DNA from: Elysia marginata
Lineage: Eukaryota > Mollusca > Gastropoda > Plakobranchidae
Assembly (NCBI GenBank): GCA_019649035.1
Contig: BMAT01004661.1
Location: 207,070 to 227,292, forward strand
DNA length: 20,223 nt
Direction: 5' to 3'
The notes under the pieces were generated by a model. It did not search any database and had not been told where the DNA came from. It saw only the letters and a program-made list of their open reading frames with translations. Numbering within the stretch: the stretch's first letter is position 1; every line of letters starts with the position of its first letter. The translations under genes were made by a program, and so were the position numbers. This document shows positions 1-12,600 of this stretch, in pieces.

Positions 1-505
1 CACCACCTATTGTATCATTAAAAGATAATTGAAGAGTTTTTTTTTTTTAATTTATTTAACCCTAAAAACGTTGCCGGCTGGTCTTTTCCGCCCCATAAGC
101 GTTGGGAAGTTCTTTCTTTCTTAAACAAAAACTTAAGGAAATCCTTAAGTAGGACCTTTGAGAAAATGGCCGTTTTCTTTCAGGTTCAGCATCTTCAACT
201 CTATTTAAAATAAAGGGAAATAAATGGCTCATGAATATGTGGTTGATTTTAGGCAACTCAACATTTTTCACAAAGTACATTGTTGTATTCTTCAATAGAT
301 TTTGGAGAAATAATGATTTTAACAAAACTGGACTGAACCTAGTTTAGACAAAAATGATCCTCAATTTTATAAGCTTTTAGTGTATATTTCAGTCCAAAAA
401 ATGGAACACCTTGTCCTAACATACTCATTGAATAATTTCAACTACATCAATTATGATTGAAATTTCTTAAATTAGCTTATGAGCTAACTCAACAAGAAGA
501 TTAAC
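1..505. other. Region downstream of exon 12; no secure feature
   Basis: This holds either the start of an intron or the 3' UTR of the gene. A near-perfect palindrome (ACTTAAGG arms) lies at 131-150. A minus-strand AATAAA sits at about 51-56 next to an A run (read on the minus strand). An 87-residue minus-strand open frame at 62-325 has no family resemblance. Confidence 0.5.
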
Positions 506-632
506 CTGAGAGTCTTTCCCATCCTTGCATTCTCTCACTTTGGCAATTAGGGGCATTTGTCCAGGAACCAAGTCAACACAATTCTCTTGCTGGCTGATGG
601 TTCCAAAGCCAATTTCATCTGAAACAAGCGGC
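506..632 (-). CDS. GALNT-like exon 12 (start of ricin-type lectin domain)
   Basis: One nt plus 42 codons; acceptor CACTCAG. It encodes [20 protein letters not shown] and then [19 protein letters not shown], matching QDIAFGALQQGTNCLDTLG and the alpha repeat of the GALNT lectin domain up to its NQ. The donor GTTAAT is weak. If it is not used, the frame continues for 12 codons to a TAA at 467-469 and this would be the last coding exon. A complete GALNT needs two further lectin repeats, which would lie beyond position 1. Confidence 0.86.
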
Positions 633-3600
633 CTGAGTGAATGGGGAAAAAATGTTTTAACTATAAATAGATCACAACATATCCCTCTTAGTAAAAATTT
701 GTAAAAATTGAATATTTTGTTATTGTTACAAGTATCCTTGTAAAATAGTCTCTGAAAGTAGAATGATCATGTTATGTTTCTATTTTCTAAAATTCTTTTT
801 TAATACAGACAAAAATCAACTGAACATTTTAATATTCAGAGACTAAGTACTTAAAAAGTTACAGCAATATCTACCATCTTGAAAAGTGATAAGGAAGTGT
901 CTCAGTTTTGTTGGTAAAGCAACATTTTGTTACTAGATGTTTTCAATGTTTTTACATAAAAATCTTAATATCTGGCAACAAGCAGTTAACTTTTTTGCCA
1001 TGTTTTCTGCATCTGATAAATTTTTCCAAAATATTGTGTTGATGAGATCTTTAAGTTCTACAAATATGGTTTCTAAGGGCAGCAAGTACAAACAGCCTTA
1101 GTAGTTCATTTACTGACAACAATAAAGAATTGGGTATGAATATTCTATATTTAGTGTGATGCTTCATGCTTTTTTATGGCTTTTGCTTAAAAGATCTTGG
1201 TGTGAACCATTATCTCTATTACTTGAGTTTTACTAGATTTGGCTCAAACTATCCATATTACAGTCTAGAAGAGCACGGCCTATAATATATAATTAATGAC
1301 ATTTATAAAGCTTTCTTCAAGAAACTGTACTTAATTGTCAGGAAAAAAAACAGGAACTACTGAGAGGCCGTAAAATATGAAAGCAAGGATGAAAAAAAAA
1401 AAGAAATACATTTACATTTCTTTAAAAATGTTCACAGCAACCTATCTTGTGAGAAGAGTTCAAAGAAAGACAAAGATACTTTAATCCAAAGATTTTCCGC
1501 CACCTCTAAAAAGATTTCAAGTTTTAGTTATTGGGACAGTTGCTAGCACAAACACTTAAAGTAAAATATTAAAGATTTGCTTGTGCAACAACACTTACAG
1601 TAGCTGAGGGTAAACTGAAGACAAAAACCATTTGAAGCCACCACATTTGTTTTTCTCTCTAAGTCTTCGAGAGCTGGTCAGGCTGAAAAGTTCAAACACA
1701 AATCAAGTAGAAACATCCACTGCAGCAGTTTTATAGCAAGAATACAAAATTTAAAAAGTCAGTAGGATAATGAATAAAGGTTTTTCTAAATATGTCCCTT
1801 TTGGACAAAAAAGGGATCCAAAAGGGTAGTTTTTTGTTAAATGGTAGCTTAGCTTATAATACTTGAATTTTTTTTTGTAATAGTTTTTGAATTTGTAAAC
1901 CTAGTTCTTTAAGTAGCTATTTAAAAATAACTACAGAACACAATACAAATTAACAGGTGACCAGAATAAATCAGGTCCAAGTCTGAACTTTGACATATTG
2001 AGTTATTAATTTTCTAAATTTTATTACATACCCTTGTAGAGGTTATAAAAATATAACTCTTGCTAATTTAATCTTGAGTTATTTAATTTTTAAGTCAATG
2101 AAAATAGTCAGTCATATAGCAAGTTATTACAGGGCTCTAACTCAAAACTAGTCTGAGGGGCTGCCTCTCAAATGCGCAATCGATCCCATATGGGGGGAAG
2201 TTAAAAATGACACTCTTAATCCAAATATAGCATAATAAGATAAATAGTGTGTTGATATTTTTCAAGTGTTTCATACAAAGGTAAAAAGTCAAAATCTTTG
2301 AAAGGAGATTTTAGAAAGTAGAGTTTAGAGAAATATACTTTGCTAAGATCCTACAGAGTAAGATTTTATTTAAATATTGCTTAATGATAGTTCTAGAAAA
2401 TTGTTAATCTCTGAAAATATGCCTTTAAAAACTAATGTCATTGCAGCTACATAAATCAGAGGAAAATGCCTTAATGATCATATTGAAATCTATAAATGCG
2501 TTAATTTTTGCTATCACAGCGATTTGCACTGGTGGTAGATAACTACATTTGTTGGGCCAGCATCTCTTCTTCTTCTTTGCATCTCAGCTCCCCAGGAAGC
2601 ACAGGCCGTCAACAAAGGTCCTCCACACCATCCTATCTTGTGCTATCTCTTCCAGTTCTTTCCATATCATCTCAGCAGATGCCATCTCTGCCTCTGTTGC
2701 TCTCCTCCACGTCAGTCTTGGTCTGCCTCTGGCTCTGCAGCCCTGTGGGTTCCATACCAAGCTATGCCTTGTAATGCACTGCCTTGGTATCCTTAAATTG
2801 TGCCCAATCCATCTCCACTTTATTCTCCATTGGTTGTTGCTGTGTTCCCGCAAGTCAGTATTACTGATGATTTCCAGTTGGGCCATCATCAAGAATAAAC
2901 AATATTTTACATTACAAGCTCATGAAACTAATTTGACAAAATATAGTCTGTAAAGCACAATTTCTTGCATTCCTGGCCTTGTGATGGTTAAATGTTTGCT
3001 TTTTAATTTTCAATCTTTTTTTTTTTTACTCACTTTGACAGAGGCTGCATTCTTGCTGAGGGTCTCACAGCATAAAAAAATCGTTTGTATTCATCCAGCC
3101 ACAATTCAGCCACTTTTTTAGCACCCCTGAGGAAAATTTTAAAACTGTTTATCTAGGCCAGAAAAAAACTAGATTTTTTTATGTTCTCATCCACATAACA
3201 AGTCCCTTACTACAAAAGATTATTCTTGACAGAAGAAAAATAGGTTGAACTAGACAATGACACAAGATCCATTTTTAATACAGTTCTGTAAACAGGTTAA
3301 AAGCTTCCTATTTTTTTTCTCATTCAACTTTTCTCAATTATTTCCATCCCAGGTGTTTTTTCCTCAAAGTTTACTATTTGAAATAACATCCACTAAAACT
3401 AAGAAGACTGCATCAAGTATTTGAAATTTCAACTCCACAAAATTTATATTATTACTTCTCTCTACTATAAAACAAATAAACTTTAAGACATACAGACAGG
3501 AAAATTTGTCACTCTGCAGCAATTACCATATTGGGGATAAATAGATGCAAAAAAAAAAACAACAAAAAAAAACAACAGAGTGTGTACCAAGCATAAAGGA

Positions 3601-6600
3601 AAAGGATTTCTGTATTTTTTAGCAAACTCAGCACCCCTGGCTTGTAACTAAATGACTTGAGGCTTTTCTGCAGACTCAGGTGGTCATGAAAGCTCTCTGT
3701 TTTATGAATAGTTTACAGACTGAAAACTGTTGGTTGCATGCTCAGCTTTATGTTCAGACACTCCATTTCATATTTATAAGAAAAAAATAAGAAATAAATG
3801 AAAATGTTAGAATTCATTGAAAATCTGTGAAAGTAGAAATGTAAATGAGAAATATGAACCTATCAAAATCAAGAAAGGGGTAAAAATCTTTAAAGTAGCG
3901 AGACAGAAGTGAAAATTGTACCATTGATTGATTGAATCACAACTGTTGACAATAAAAGCAAAGAGTTTATGTTAAACACTTACATGAGGTATGTGCTAAA
4001 TGGAACTCGTTGGACACCCAACTGCTTTCTTGATGTCTGTATGAGCCCCACTCGACTGCACGGTACAATATCAACTTGTCCACCACAGAGCCAAGCCCGA
4101 AGGGATAGGTCTGCAGCAAGCATCAAAAACGATAATTAAATGGGTTGACACAAAAGTTTTTGACAATGCAGAAGATTGTTAATACCATTAATTTTTTTTA
4201 TTATGCAAGAAACAATATTAGTGTTTTACCACTAACTTCAAAAACAGGTGAGGTCATTGTGAGGTAAATGACAGGTTTGCTTACTTATCAAAACAAAACA
4301 AATGTTGTCTTTGCTTGTACGTACAACAGCTTGGTGTTGTATGAAGAAAATTCTTCTAGCCAAAAATTAATTTTTTTTTGTAAAGTCATACATGTATGTT
4401 TGTTTACCTATATCCTCAACACCTGTAGCTCCAATGCTTGAGTCGTATTTACCAAGCCAGCTAAAAAAATCCCTTCTCACAGCAAACACAGCTCCAGACT
4501 GGATGGGTGATCTAACAAGAAAGTGCAACAATTAAAATAGAAAAAAGACAACAACAAAAAAATGATTTAAGTCTATAAGTGGAGAAAATGTAGGAATACC
4601 CGGAAATGAGAAAGTGAATGAACTTGCTAAATTAGCACTCAATCAGGAAATGCACGGTGATAAACAAGTCATCTGGTACGACCTAAAACTCAAAGTGAAC
4701 ACACGTCTTGAACAACTGAGGCAGACAGACTGGGATACTGAAGTCCACAACAAACTTCATAAAATTAGATCAAATCTTAAAGAAAGCTCGCTTTTGATAA
4801 AAGACTGAGCAGAAAACAGAAGACTGTTGTGAGCAGACTCTTGATCGGCCATTAATGGATCACTCATGAATACCTTTTAAAAGGGGAACAACAACCCTAT
4901 TGTACAGCATGTGAATGTCCTTTCACTGTGAAACACATTTTAGTGGAATGCGCATATTTTTTGCTGAGCAGACAAAAATATCATAAGACGACTGATATGC
5001 ACACACTATTCCGAGAGGTGAAAGCCTCTCAGATTTCGGATTATCTGAAAGAGATTGGATTATATGCAAAATCTGAAGCAAAGTATAGAAAACTTTTAAA
5101 ACTTGTAAAAAACTAAATAGTATCTAAGATTTTTAAAACTTGATTTTAATACATGAGATCGGTTGGCAAGTTTATAGGGTCAAAGTAAACTAAATTTGAA
5201 GAGATTGTAAGCCCTGAGATCATCGCTAATGATGGACTGGGCTTGTAAAAATTTTAATCAATTAATCAATCAACAAGCAGAAAATAACGAATCAGGTGCT
5301 CTGCATTTAGAACTCCTTATTCAAATTTATGAGTTTAAACAAAAGGCTGACATTAGTAGGCTTTAAAAAGGCTCTGGTTTGGTAGACAAACACATCTAAA
5401 TTGATTTGCAGATTGGAACTAAAAAGAAAAAATATCTCCTATTCAAACTGTTTTATTCTTACTGAGCTTTCAATTTTACAATGGCATTTAGGACATCAAA
5501 AGTTTAAATTTAATATGATTTAATAAGCATAAGGTTATAGTCAGGCTAAAACTTTGGTCTAGGCCAGAGTCAGCATTGAGATTACTGTTATGCAAGATTG
5601 GATGTTACAAAGTTTTTTTATAAAAAAGGTTAGCGTTAGAGTAAGCTTTAGGGAACAGTTTGAGTTTGTGATCAATGAAAATTAAGAAAAATAATAACAG
5701 GCTAAAATGTAGCTACAATCAATGGATAAGATCAAGTGTATGGGTAATTAGGTTTATAGGTTTATCTCATTCATGATTTATTCCCAGACTTGTAAACATG
5801 CCCTTTGTTTCCTGTAGCTGTAGCTGGTAAAATGTCCTCTTGTCAATAGTGACCATCTTTAAACTGTTATAAATTCCTGTTACAAATCCAATGAGCCATG
5901 TCTCAGGTCGAGGTGTTTGCAATTGTTTCTAACTTTAATCCAAAATGGACATTTTTAACTGCAACTATAGAGCTTTCTGGGTATGAAAAATGTTTTAAGC
6001 TCAAAATAGGTTGCATGATAGGCTGCACTTTATATGAAATGAATCATATGCATATGAAGCCATTTTGTGGTGAGCTTGAAAAATGATTTCTAGAACAAGC
6101 AAGGTATAAATCATCACCCCCATGAAATAGTCACAATTTTTCTTTTTACAAAAAAAAAACCCCTAAAATTTAATCGACTCTCCTTATAAAAAGATTAATA
6201 TTGATAATATGTGCTGTGAACACCCCAGAAAAAGACTACTTGTCTTGCAATCAGCGTAAATGAATCCAATGTTGCAATTTTCATATTCCATGGTGTGCTT
6301 TTTTAAACAACGGATTTTTCTGCGTAACATTGAAAATTTTCAATAAGTTATCAAAATTTTGTGAAAAAAATATTTAAACTTTTATTGATAAAAAATATAA
6401 AGAAAAAGAAGAAAAAATAGATTTTGACAAGATATTTTCAAAAATAAGGATTACCAACATTTAACTATATCACACTGGTTGTGAAACATTTGGACTGAAA
6501 GATATAATTTTTTTACCCTATTAATCTTCATAGATCAAAGTGACTTTTAATAGTTTAAAGGGTAATATATTTCATGACAAATGCTCTGTATACAAACTTG

Positions 6601-9600
6601 AGATAATGTCATGATTAATGAGATTTTTTTTTAAATTATCAGTATTTACTTGATGGGCATAGTGAAATCTGAACTTGGTGAGGATCTGGATTTGGAATGC
6701 ACCTCAATCCAGTGAAACTGAAGACTCCAGTCAATACCTGTTCAACATGAACATGTGTTTATCAGTGAGAAGAGTAAAAAAGTAGTCTTTAAAACAAAAA
6801 TAAGTTAAAATGCTTAGCTTGGGTGTGTTACTGCATATATAAGCCAAAAGCAAATAAAGTCAAAATATTTTATCAATGACAATTTCTTACTTATACCCAC
6901 AGGTTCTAGTACCAAGTAATGCATGCTCCTTAAAAATCAGCTCATCAACTTTTCCTGCTTGAACCTTCTATTTAATCTACAGCCTAATCAGGCAATTTTT
7001 TAAAACTTTTGAGTAATTTCTATATAACAGAGATTTTTTAATTGCTTGTCTTGTGACAAGTTTGATGTTGCTCACTTTCACATTTCATGACCTTGATATT
7101 TAAAAAATCCCCCTTTTTTTAGCTTTTAAGCGCTAAAATTATTTGAAATTATTGGAATTCTCTGAAAATATATAAGAATTTTCGTTGCATCAAAATAGTA
7201 ATGAAAAGAGGAGTGGCTTTACATTAGAAAAGCATTTTTTTTCAGTTATCTTGCCCTTATTTCGTATTATTTGAGAACTTTTTATAACTTTTAATGTGTT
7301 TCCAAAATAAAGGAATTCAAGCTGAAATTTAGAAATAAACTACCCTGACCAGATGCAATAAATTTAATAAAATGAAAAAGAAATTAATACTTTCTAATTG
7401 CCAGAATAAATAGTGAATGCAGCCACTGCGCAATCAAATGGTTGAAAGATTTTTAAGGTATGAACTTAGCAGCGGAGAGAAGTAGACTTCAAGTGGAAAT
7501 GCCCGAAATGTCCTGAAACTTTGATTTATAGTAGCATTGGCACCCATCGCCTTGCCACTTAGAGAAACATAGCTTATACCATGTCACCACTATGCTCCTT
7601 TACAAAGGAGTTTCATGGTAAAGGTCCTTGCTTAGCATCTCTAAACGACTCGCTTATTTGAACGGGTAGATCCGAATCGCACCTTACCATTTGAATTTGG
7701 AAGTGCATCAACACTCAGTCATAAACAACAAACACAGAGAGCAAATGATAACAATTAAGGTGTACCTCATATGAGTTATAGATCTAGAAATCAGAACAAG
7801 TTGTGGAGGCAGCCACTGCGCGATCAAATGATTGAAAGATTTTAATGGTATAAAAGGCATTAAAGGCATTTCTCATTGCCATATGGTTAATTTCAATTAT
7901 GAAAATTAGTTATAATTTTTATTACGATTCTCTATATTTAGTAGGCTAACAAATAAAAGCATTTTTATCATCAAACTTACACAATTTGGGCTACATGATA
8001 TGATGCCCAATTTACTAGCTGCACCCACCCACATTTTGTTTAAGGCAAAAAAAAAATTTGTCAGTCTACATGGAAATAAATTCAATCTCTCTAAGAAATA
8101 TGACAACTTCATGTATCCTTAGCGGGTGTTAAAAGTTGCAACGAGCCAAAAAAGTTAAATGAAATTAATAAGATTAAAGGTCATGTATTTCTGGACACAG
8201 AATTAAATTGTGTATGTGTGGAGGATTGAAAACTACTTTCAGACCATAGTAAGTAGCTTTGAAATCACCTCCTTCATCTATGCTAATAAATGTTTTAAAA
8301 ACAAGTTCCTTAGATTGGATATTCGTCATGGTAGCCTTCAATGAACACTTAATCTGACTAATGTTTTTGGGCTGTTAAAAAGAAGTGACGGGATGCCTGA
8401 AAACATTCCTAAATGACCTTTCTCATTTCAATTGAAAGCACTAGAATTTATTTACCTAGTAAATCAATTTTCCAAACCATAGTAATTATGTATTCAGTCC
8501 TATGAATCTTCAATAGGACTAGGAGGCAAGAAATAAATTGAATACTTAAGCCTCTCAAAGTGCTCACCATATATTGCACCTTGAGGCACAGTAACTCTCA
8601 CAACTACAGGCCTTACAAGAAATACAGTGCGCACCACTTGTATTGATGTCGCTCATTTTGGCAAAACCCTTTCATGAACATGCTGTGCTAAGTCCACATG
8701 TTTTTGCTGTATAGATTAGTAAAATATATCTCTATATCGACACTCTGTTCCCTCTTACATCTCTTATATTGATACAATGATGCCTTAAAACGGTCCCAAA
8801 AACAAAAAACGCAGTAGTTTTCCTGCCGCTCGAAAGACCAAATACCCACCCCTTTGATTCAGATTAGTCAGAAGTGTTAAGGCCAAGTAGATCTAGCATG
8901 TAGTCAGTAATGTATCTGTACTGGTAGGGCCTATGACAAAGCAAGTGAGAGAAAAGAAGGTTCTTTGCTAGCCACATTATGTGTATGTGCCTCATCGACT
9001 AAGGGCCTTATATTATGCAAGAGAGAATGATGATCTTGCTGATGCTAGTGTAAGAAAGGAGAGAGGTGGGATACGTCGCATGAAACTAACAGTGCTGGTC
9101 AGTGCAAGTAAAGTTATGTGACACGACTAAGTTAAGGGCTATTATCACTGAGCGAATTAGTGTAGGCTAGGTCTACAATGTTAAAGTAGGAAAAGGGACA
9201 AGGGCTGTGTTTGCGTGTCCTAATATGCAAACAGCACAGTGATTTCAGCCATTTTTAGCTGGGGGTGGGGGGTAAAAATACTTTTCTAAAAGGTTTTATA
9301 TAGGTGGTTTTTTAATATGGGCCTTCTTTCATATCGACATAAAATGTGTGGAACCTTATATGTTGATAAATGAGGTGTGCACTGTATGCTTAATATCATT
9401 TTCTAAAACTATCCTTACCTCCTCTCAGCATGGTTGTCAAAGACTTGTACTGAAAAGTCTCAGGGTCAATCGCATCAAACACCGGGGCAACCAAACTTTT
9501 AGGGCTCTTGAAATGGATGTGGATGTGACATTAAATAAAGGTCAAGAGTGAAATCTTGTTGCAGAAAAATATTTATGTGCTGCAGATTGAGAACAAAACA

Positions 9601-12600
9601 GTTTCAAAGGATAATTATGCTCTTCAAGGGGCTTGTAAGAAAAGACTTTTCATGAAAAATGCAGGTTGTAATACCACCTGATCTTCCTATGCCATATTTT
9701 CAGAAATCCAGAAATCTTTAACAGGACTGGTTGTTTTAGGTCTAACGATTTTTTGCAGCAAGAAATAAAGGTTGATTTTTTACATTTAATTTATCATTCC
9801 CTAACATAAATCATTTTCCTTTTAGTTATGAAGACTTGGTTCTTTACTATATTAGTCTGAAAGAAAGGGGAACTGAACAAATACATGCAATTCTGAAAGA
9901 GAAAGGAAGTTTAAACTTGACTCGTCAGTAAATGCAAGAGCAATAAAGGAAAAACATCTATTAATGTCTTAAACTATTTAGATTGGCACGTTGTTTTTTT
10001 TTAATCTTTTAGAGTTCATCAACATTGTTCATTCTTCAAAGTTAAGGCTCTTAAAAAAACAGGAAGAGATCTCAGTCATATCAGTACAATTTTCTGTTGC
10101 TATCTTCTTACTCTATGAGTAAACTCAGGTGTACAGATTGATAAGCAGAAAAAGACTTTGTAGACTTGCATACACTTTCAACTGCTGCTCTTCTTTGATT
10201 TCAGAAGATAAAGCAGTTAAAGATGTAAAGTACATCCATATTTGTATAAAGATAATACGCTGTGTGCCGTTTTCAACCCAGACATTTACATAGTGAAAAA
10301 AAGGCCCACTCCGCCATGAAGGCCTATCATGTGTCACCAGATTTCCTATTTGTTAAGCCCATAATACCATAACAACAATTTCCTTTACCACTATCATTAC
10401 TACTTCTACTACTAACCCTACTACAATTATGACAACAACTGCTACTACTACTACTACTACCACTACTACTTCTACTACTAACACTACTACAATTATGAAA
10501 ACAACCACTACTGCTACTACTACCACTACCACTACACTTCTACTACTAACTCTACTACAATTATGACAACAACCACTACTACCGCTGCTACTACTACTAC
10601 CAATTCCACTACTATTACTACCACTACCACTACTAATTCTATTACTAACCCTACTACAATTATGACAACTACTACTACTGCTGCTACTACTACTACTACC
10701 ACTGCTACTACTAACACTACTACAATTATGACAACAACCACTACTGGTACTACAACTACTACCACTATTATTTCTACTACTAACGCTACTACAATTATGA
10801 CAACACCACTACTACTGCTGCTACTACTTCTACTACTAACGCTACTACAATTATGACAACAACCACTACTACTGCTGCTACTAAACAACTACTATTACTA
10901 CAGCTACCGTTACTAGGCCTACTATCACTACCGCTACTAATACTATTACCGCTACCACTACTACTTCTACTACTACTAATGCCACTACTACTACTACTGC
11001 TACTGCCGTTACTACTACCACCACTACTACTACCACTACCACTGCTACTACTACCGCTACCAATACTACTACGAGGGCTCTTTCATATTGAACCGAAAAA
11101 TGCCTGTAAAATCCGCGTTTTTTATGCTTTATGCTATCAACAAAATTCTTGCACGTGTTCATACCTTGACTCGTCCTTTATTTCTCTACGTAACAGCCAA
11201 GTCTGTCAACACGCTTCTGCCAACGCCGCACCATGGAATAGATACCCTCTCGGAAGAAACTTCCGTCAAGGTTTTGTAGCCAGTTCCGCACATGGTCAAC
11301 AAGCTCTTCATCGTCATCAAAGCGCTTTTCTGCCAGCTCACGTTTCAGTGGCCCAAAGAGGTGATAATCAGATGGTGCGAGGTCTGGACTGTGTGGTGGG
11401 TGTGGCAAAATCTCCCATCCATATTTGTCTAGCCAACCTTGCGTCACTCGTGCTGTGTGGGGTGTAGCGTTGTCGTGTTGCAAAATGATCCCGTCTGTCA
11501 ACTGCCCTGGGCGCTTTCTGCGAATGGCCTCCCTAAGCTTGTCAAGAGTTTGGCAGTACCTTGCAGGATTGATTGTTTCTCCAGGTTGTAAGGTTTCGAA
11601 CAGAAGAACACCACGACTGTCCCAGAAAACAGTTCCCATTATTTTCTTTGCTGACCGCATTACTTTGAATTTCTTCGCGAAAGGTGAGGATGGATGTTTC
11701 CATGTCATCGAATCTTGCTTTGTTTCTGGGGTGCAATGGTGCAACCAAGTCTCATCACCTGTGACTATGCTGTCAAGTCACATCATACCCTAGAAAGTCT
11801 CCGCCGGCATTGGCAGTATGCCCGTGAACCCTGCGTGAGCTCTTGCTTCTTCTCAAAAGTACCCTGCAGATGTCCAATCTTTGTTCTTTATGATTGTCCG
11901 TCAATTGCTTAGAAACCCATCTTGCGCTGACTTTTCTGTAGCCAAGTTCATCAAATACAATTCTATGGGCAGAATTTTCCGAAATTTCAAGACTGCTTGC
12001 GATTTCATGAAGTTTCAACCTCCTGTCTTGACGAATAAGCTCATCAACTCGCTTCACATTGTCTTCTGACGTCGCAGTTATCGAATGCCCTCTCCCTTCC
12101 CTGTCTGTCAAGTCGGAATGGCCGGCTTCAAAACAAATTACACCAGTGATAGACTTGTGTACGGCTTATAACCTGCTCACCATATACACTCTGAAGTTCT
12201 TTATGAATTTTGATAGGATTCAGACTTTTGGCGTTCAAAAAACGTATGACAGCTCTGATTTCCTCCTTTGACCAAGTTTCAAGGTGGGTCGCCATCTTTA
12301 TAATCGTCTAGACATTCATTGTGCAAAATAATGCACTTCATAATTTCAGGGAATATCCGTAAGGAAATAAGGAATATCATGTTGTTTACAGAATTAAAAA
12401 AGCTCCGTTGGTTGCTGAGCAAAGGGCATTTTTCGGTTATTTCTGAAAGAGCCCTCATATTACCGTTACCGCTTTTACTGCCTACTAGTTTCTGTCGAAA
12501 GACTAAATAGAAAACGAGAGACTATTGTGAGCAGACTCCGTATCGGCCATTCATGGATAACTCATGAATACCTTTTAAAAGGGGGACAACAACCCTATTG

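Larger units (their letters stand above)
6738..9418 (-). other. Intron with SINE copies and a TA-flanked DNA element
   Basis: 2681 bp between exons 6 and 7. 6738-7401 is A+T-rich with nothing recognised. SINE copies lie at 7402-7626 and about 7795-7850. 7851-8622 holds nothing I recognise. The inverted-repeat element 8625-9384 fills the right end. Confidence 0.7.

Noticed and set aside
62-325. 87-residue minus-strand open frame
   Set aside because: No family resemblance in this frame and no fit to the lectin domain expected next; a different frame at 145-198 is discussed as a weak exon candidate instead.
2130-2200. GGGGCTGCCTCTCAAATGCG patch as a fourth SINE piece
   Set aside because: Only a short run resembles the SINE tail, and the order of its blocks differs.
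2508-2953. Plus-strand open frames over the left LINE fragment
   Set aside because: They are antisense to the recognisable LINE C-terminal tail and have no family resemblance.
10375-10870. CRISPR-like array (regular repeated core)
   Set aside because: The spacers are triplet repeats, the core is imperfect, and the context is an animal intron.
10532-11467. Long open frames of poly-Thr, poly-Leu and poly-Val on both strands
   Set aside because: They are translations of the ACT triplet array, present in several frames at once, with no non-repeat domain.
11425-12271. Plus-strand open frames across the mariner
   Set aside because: They are antisense shadows of the transposase.
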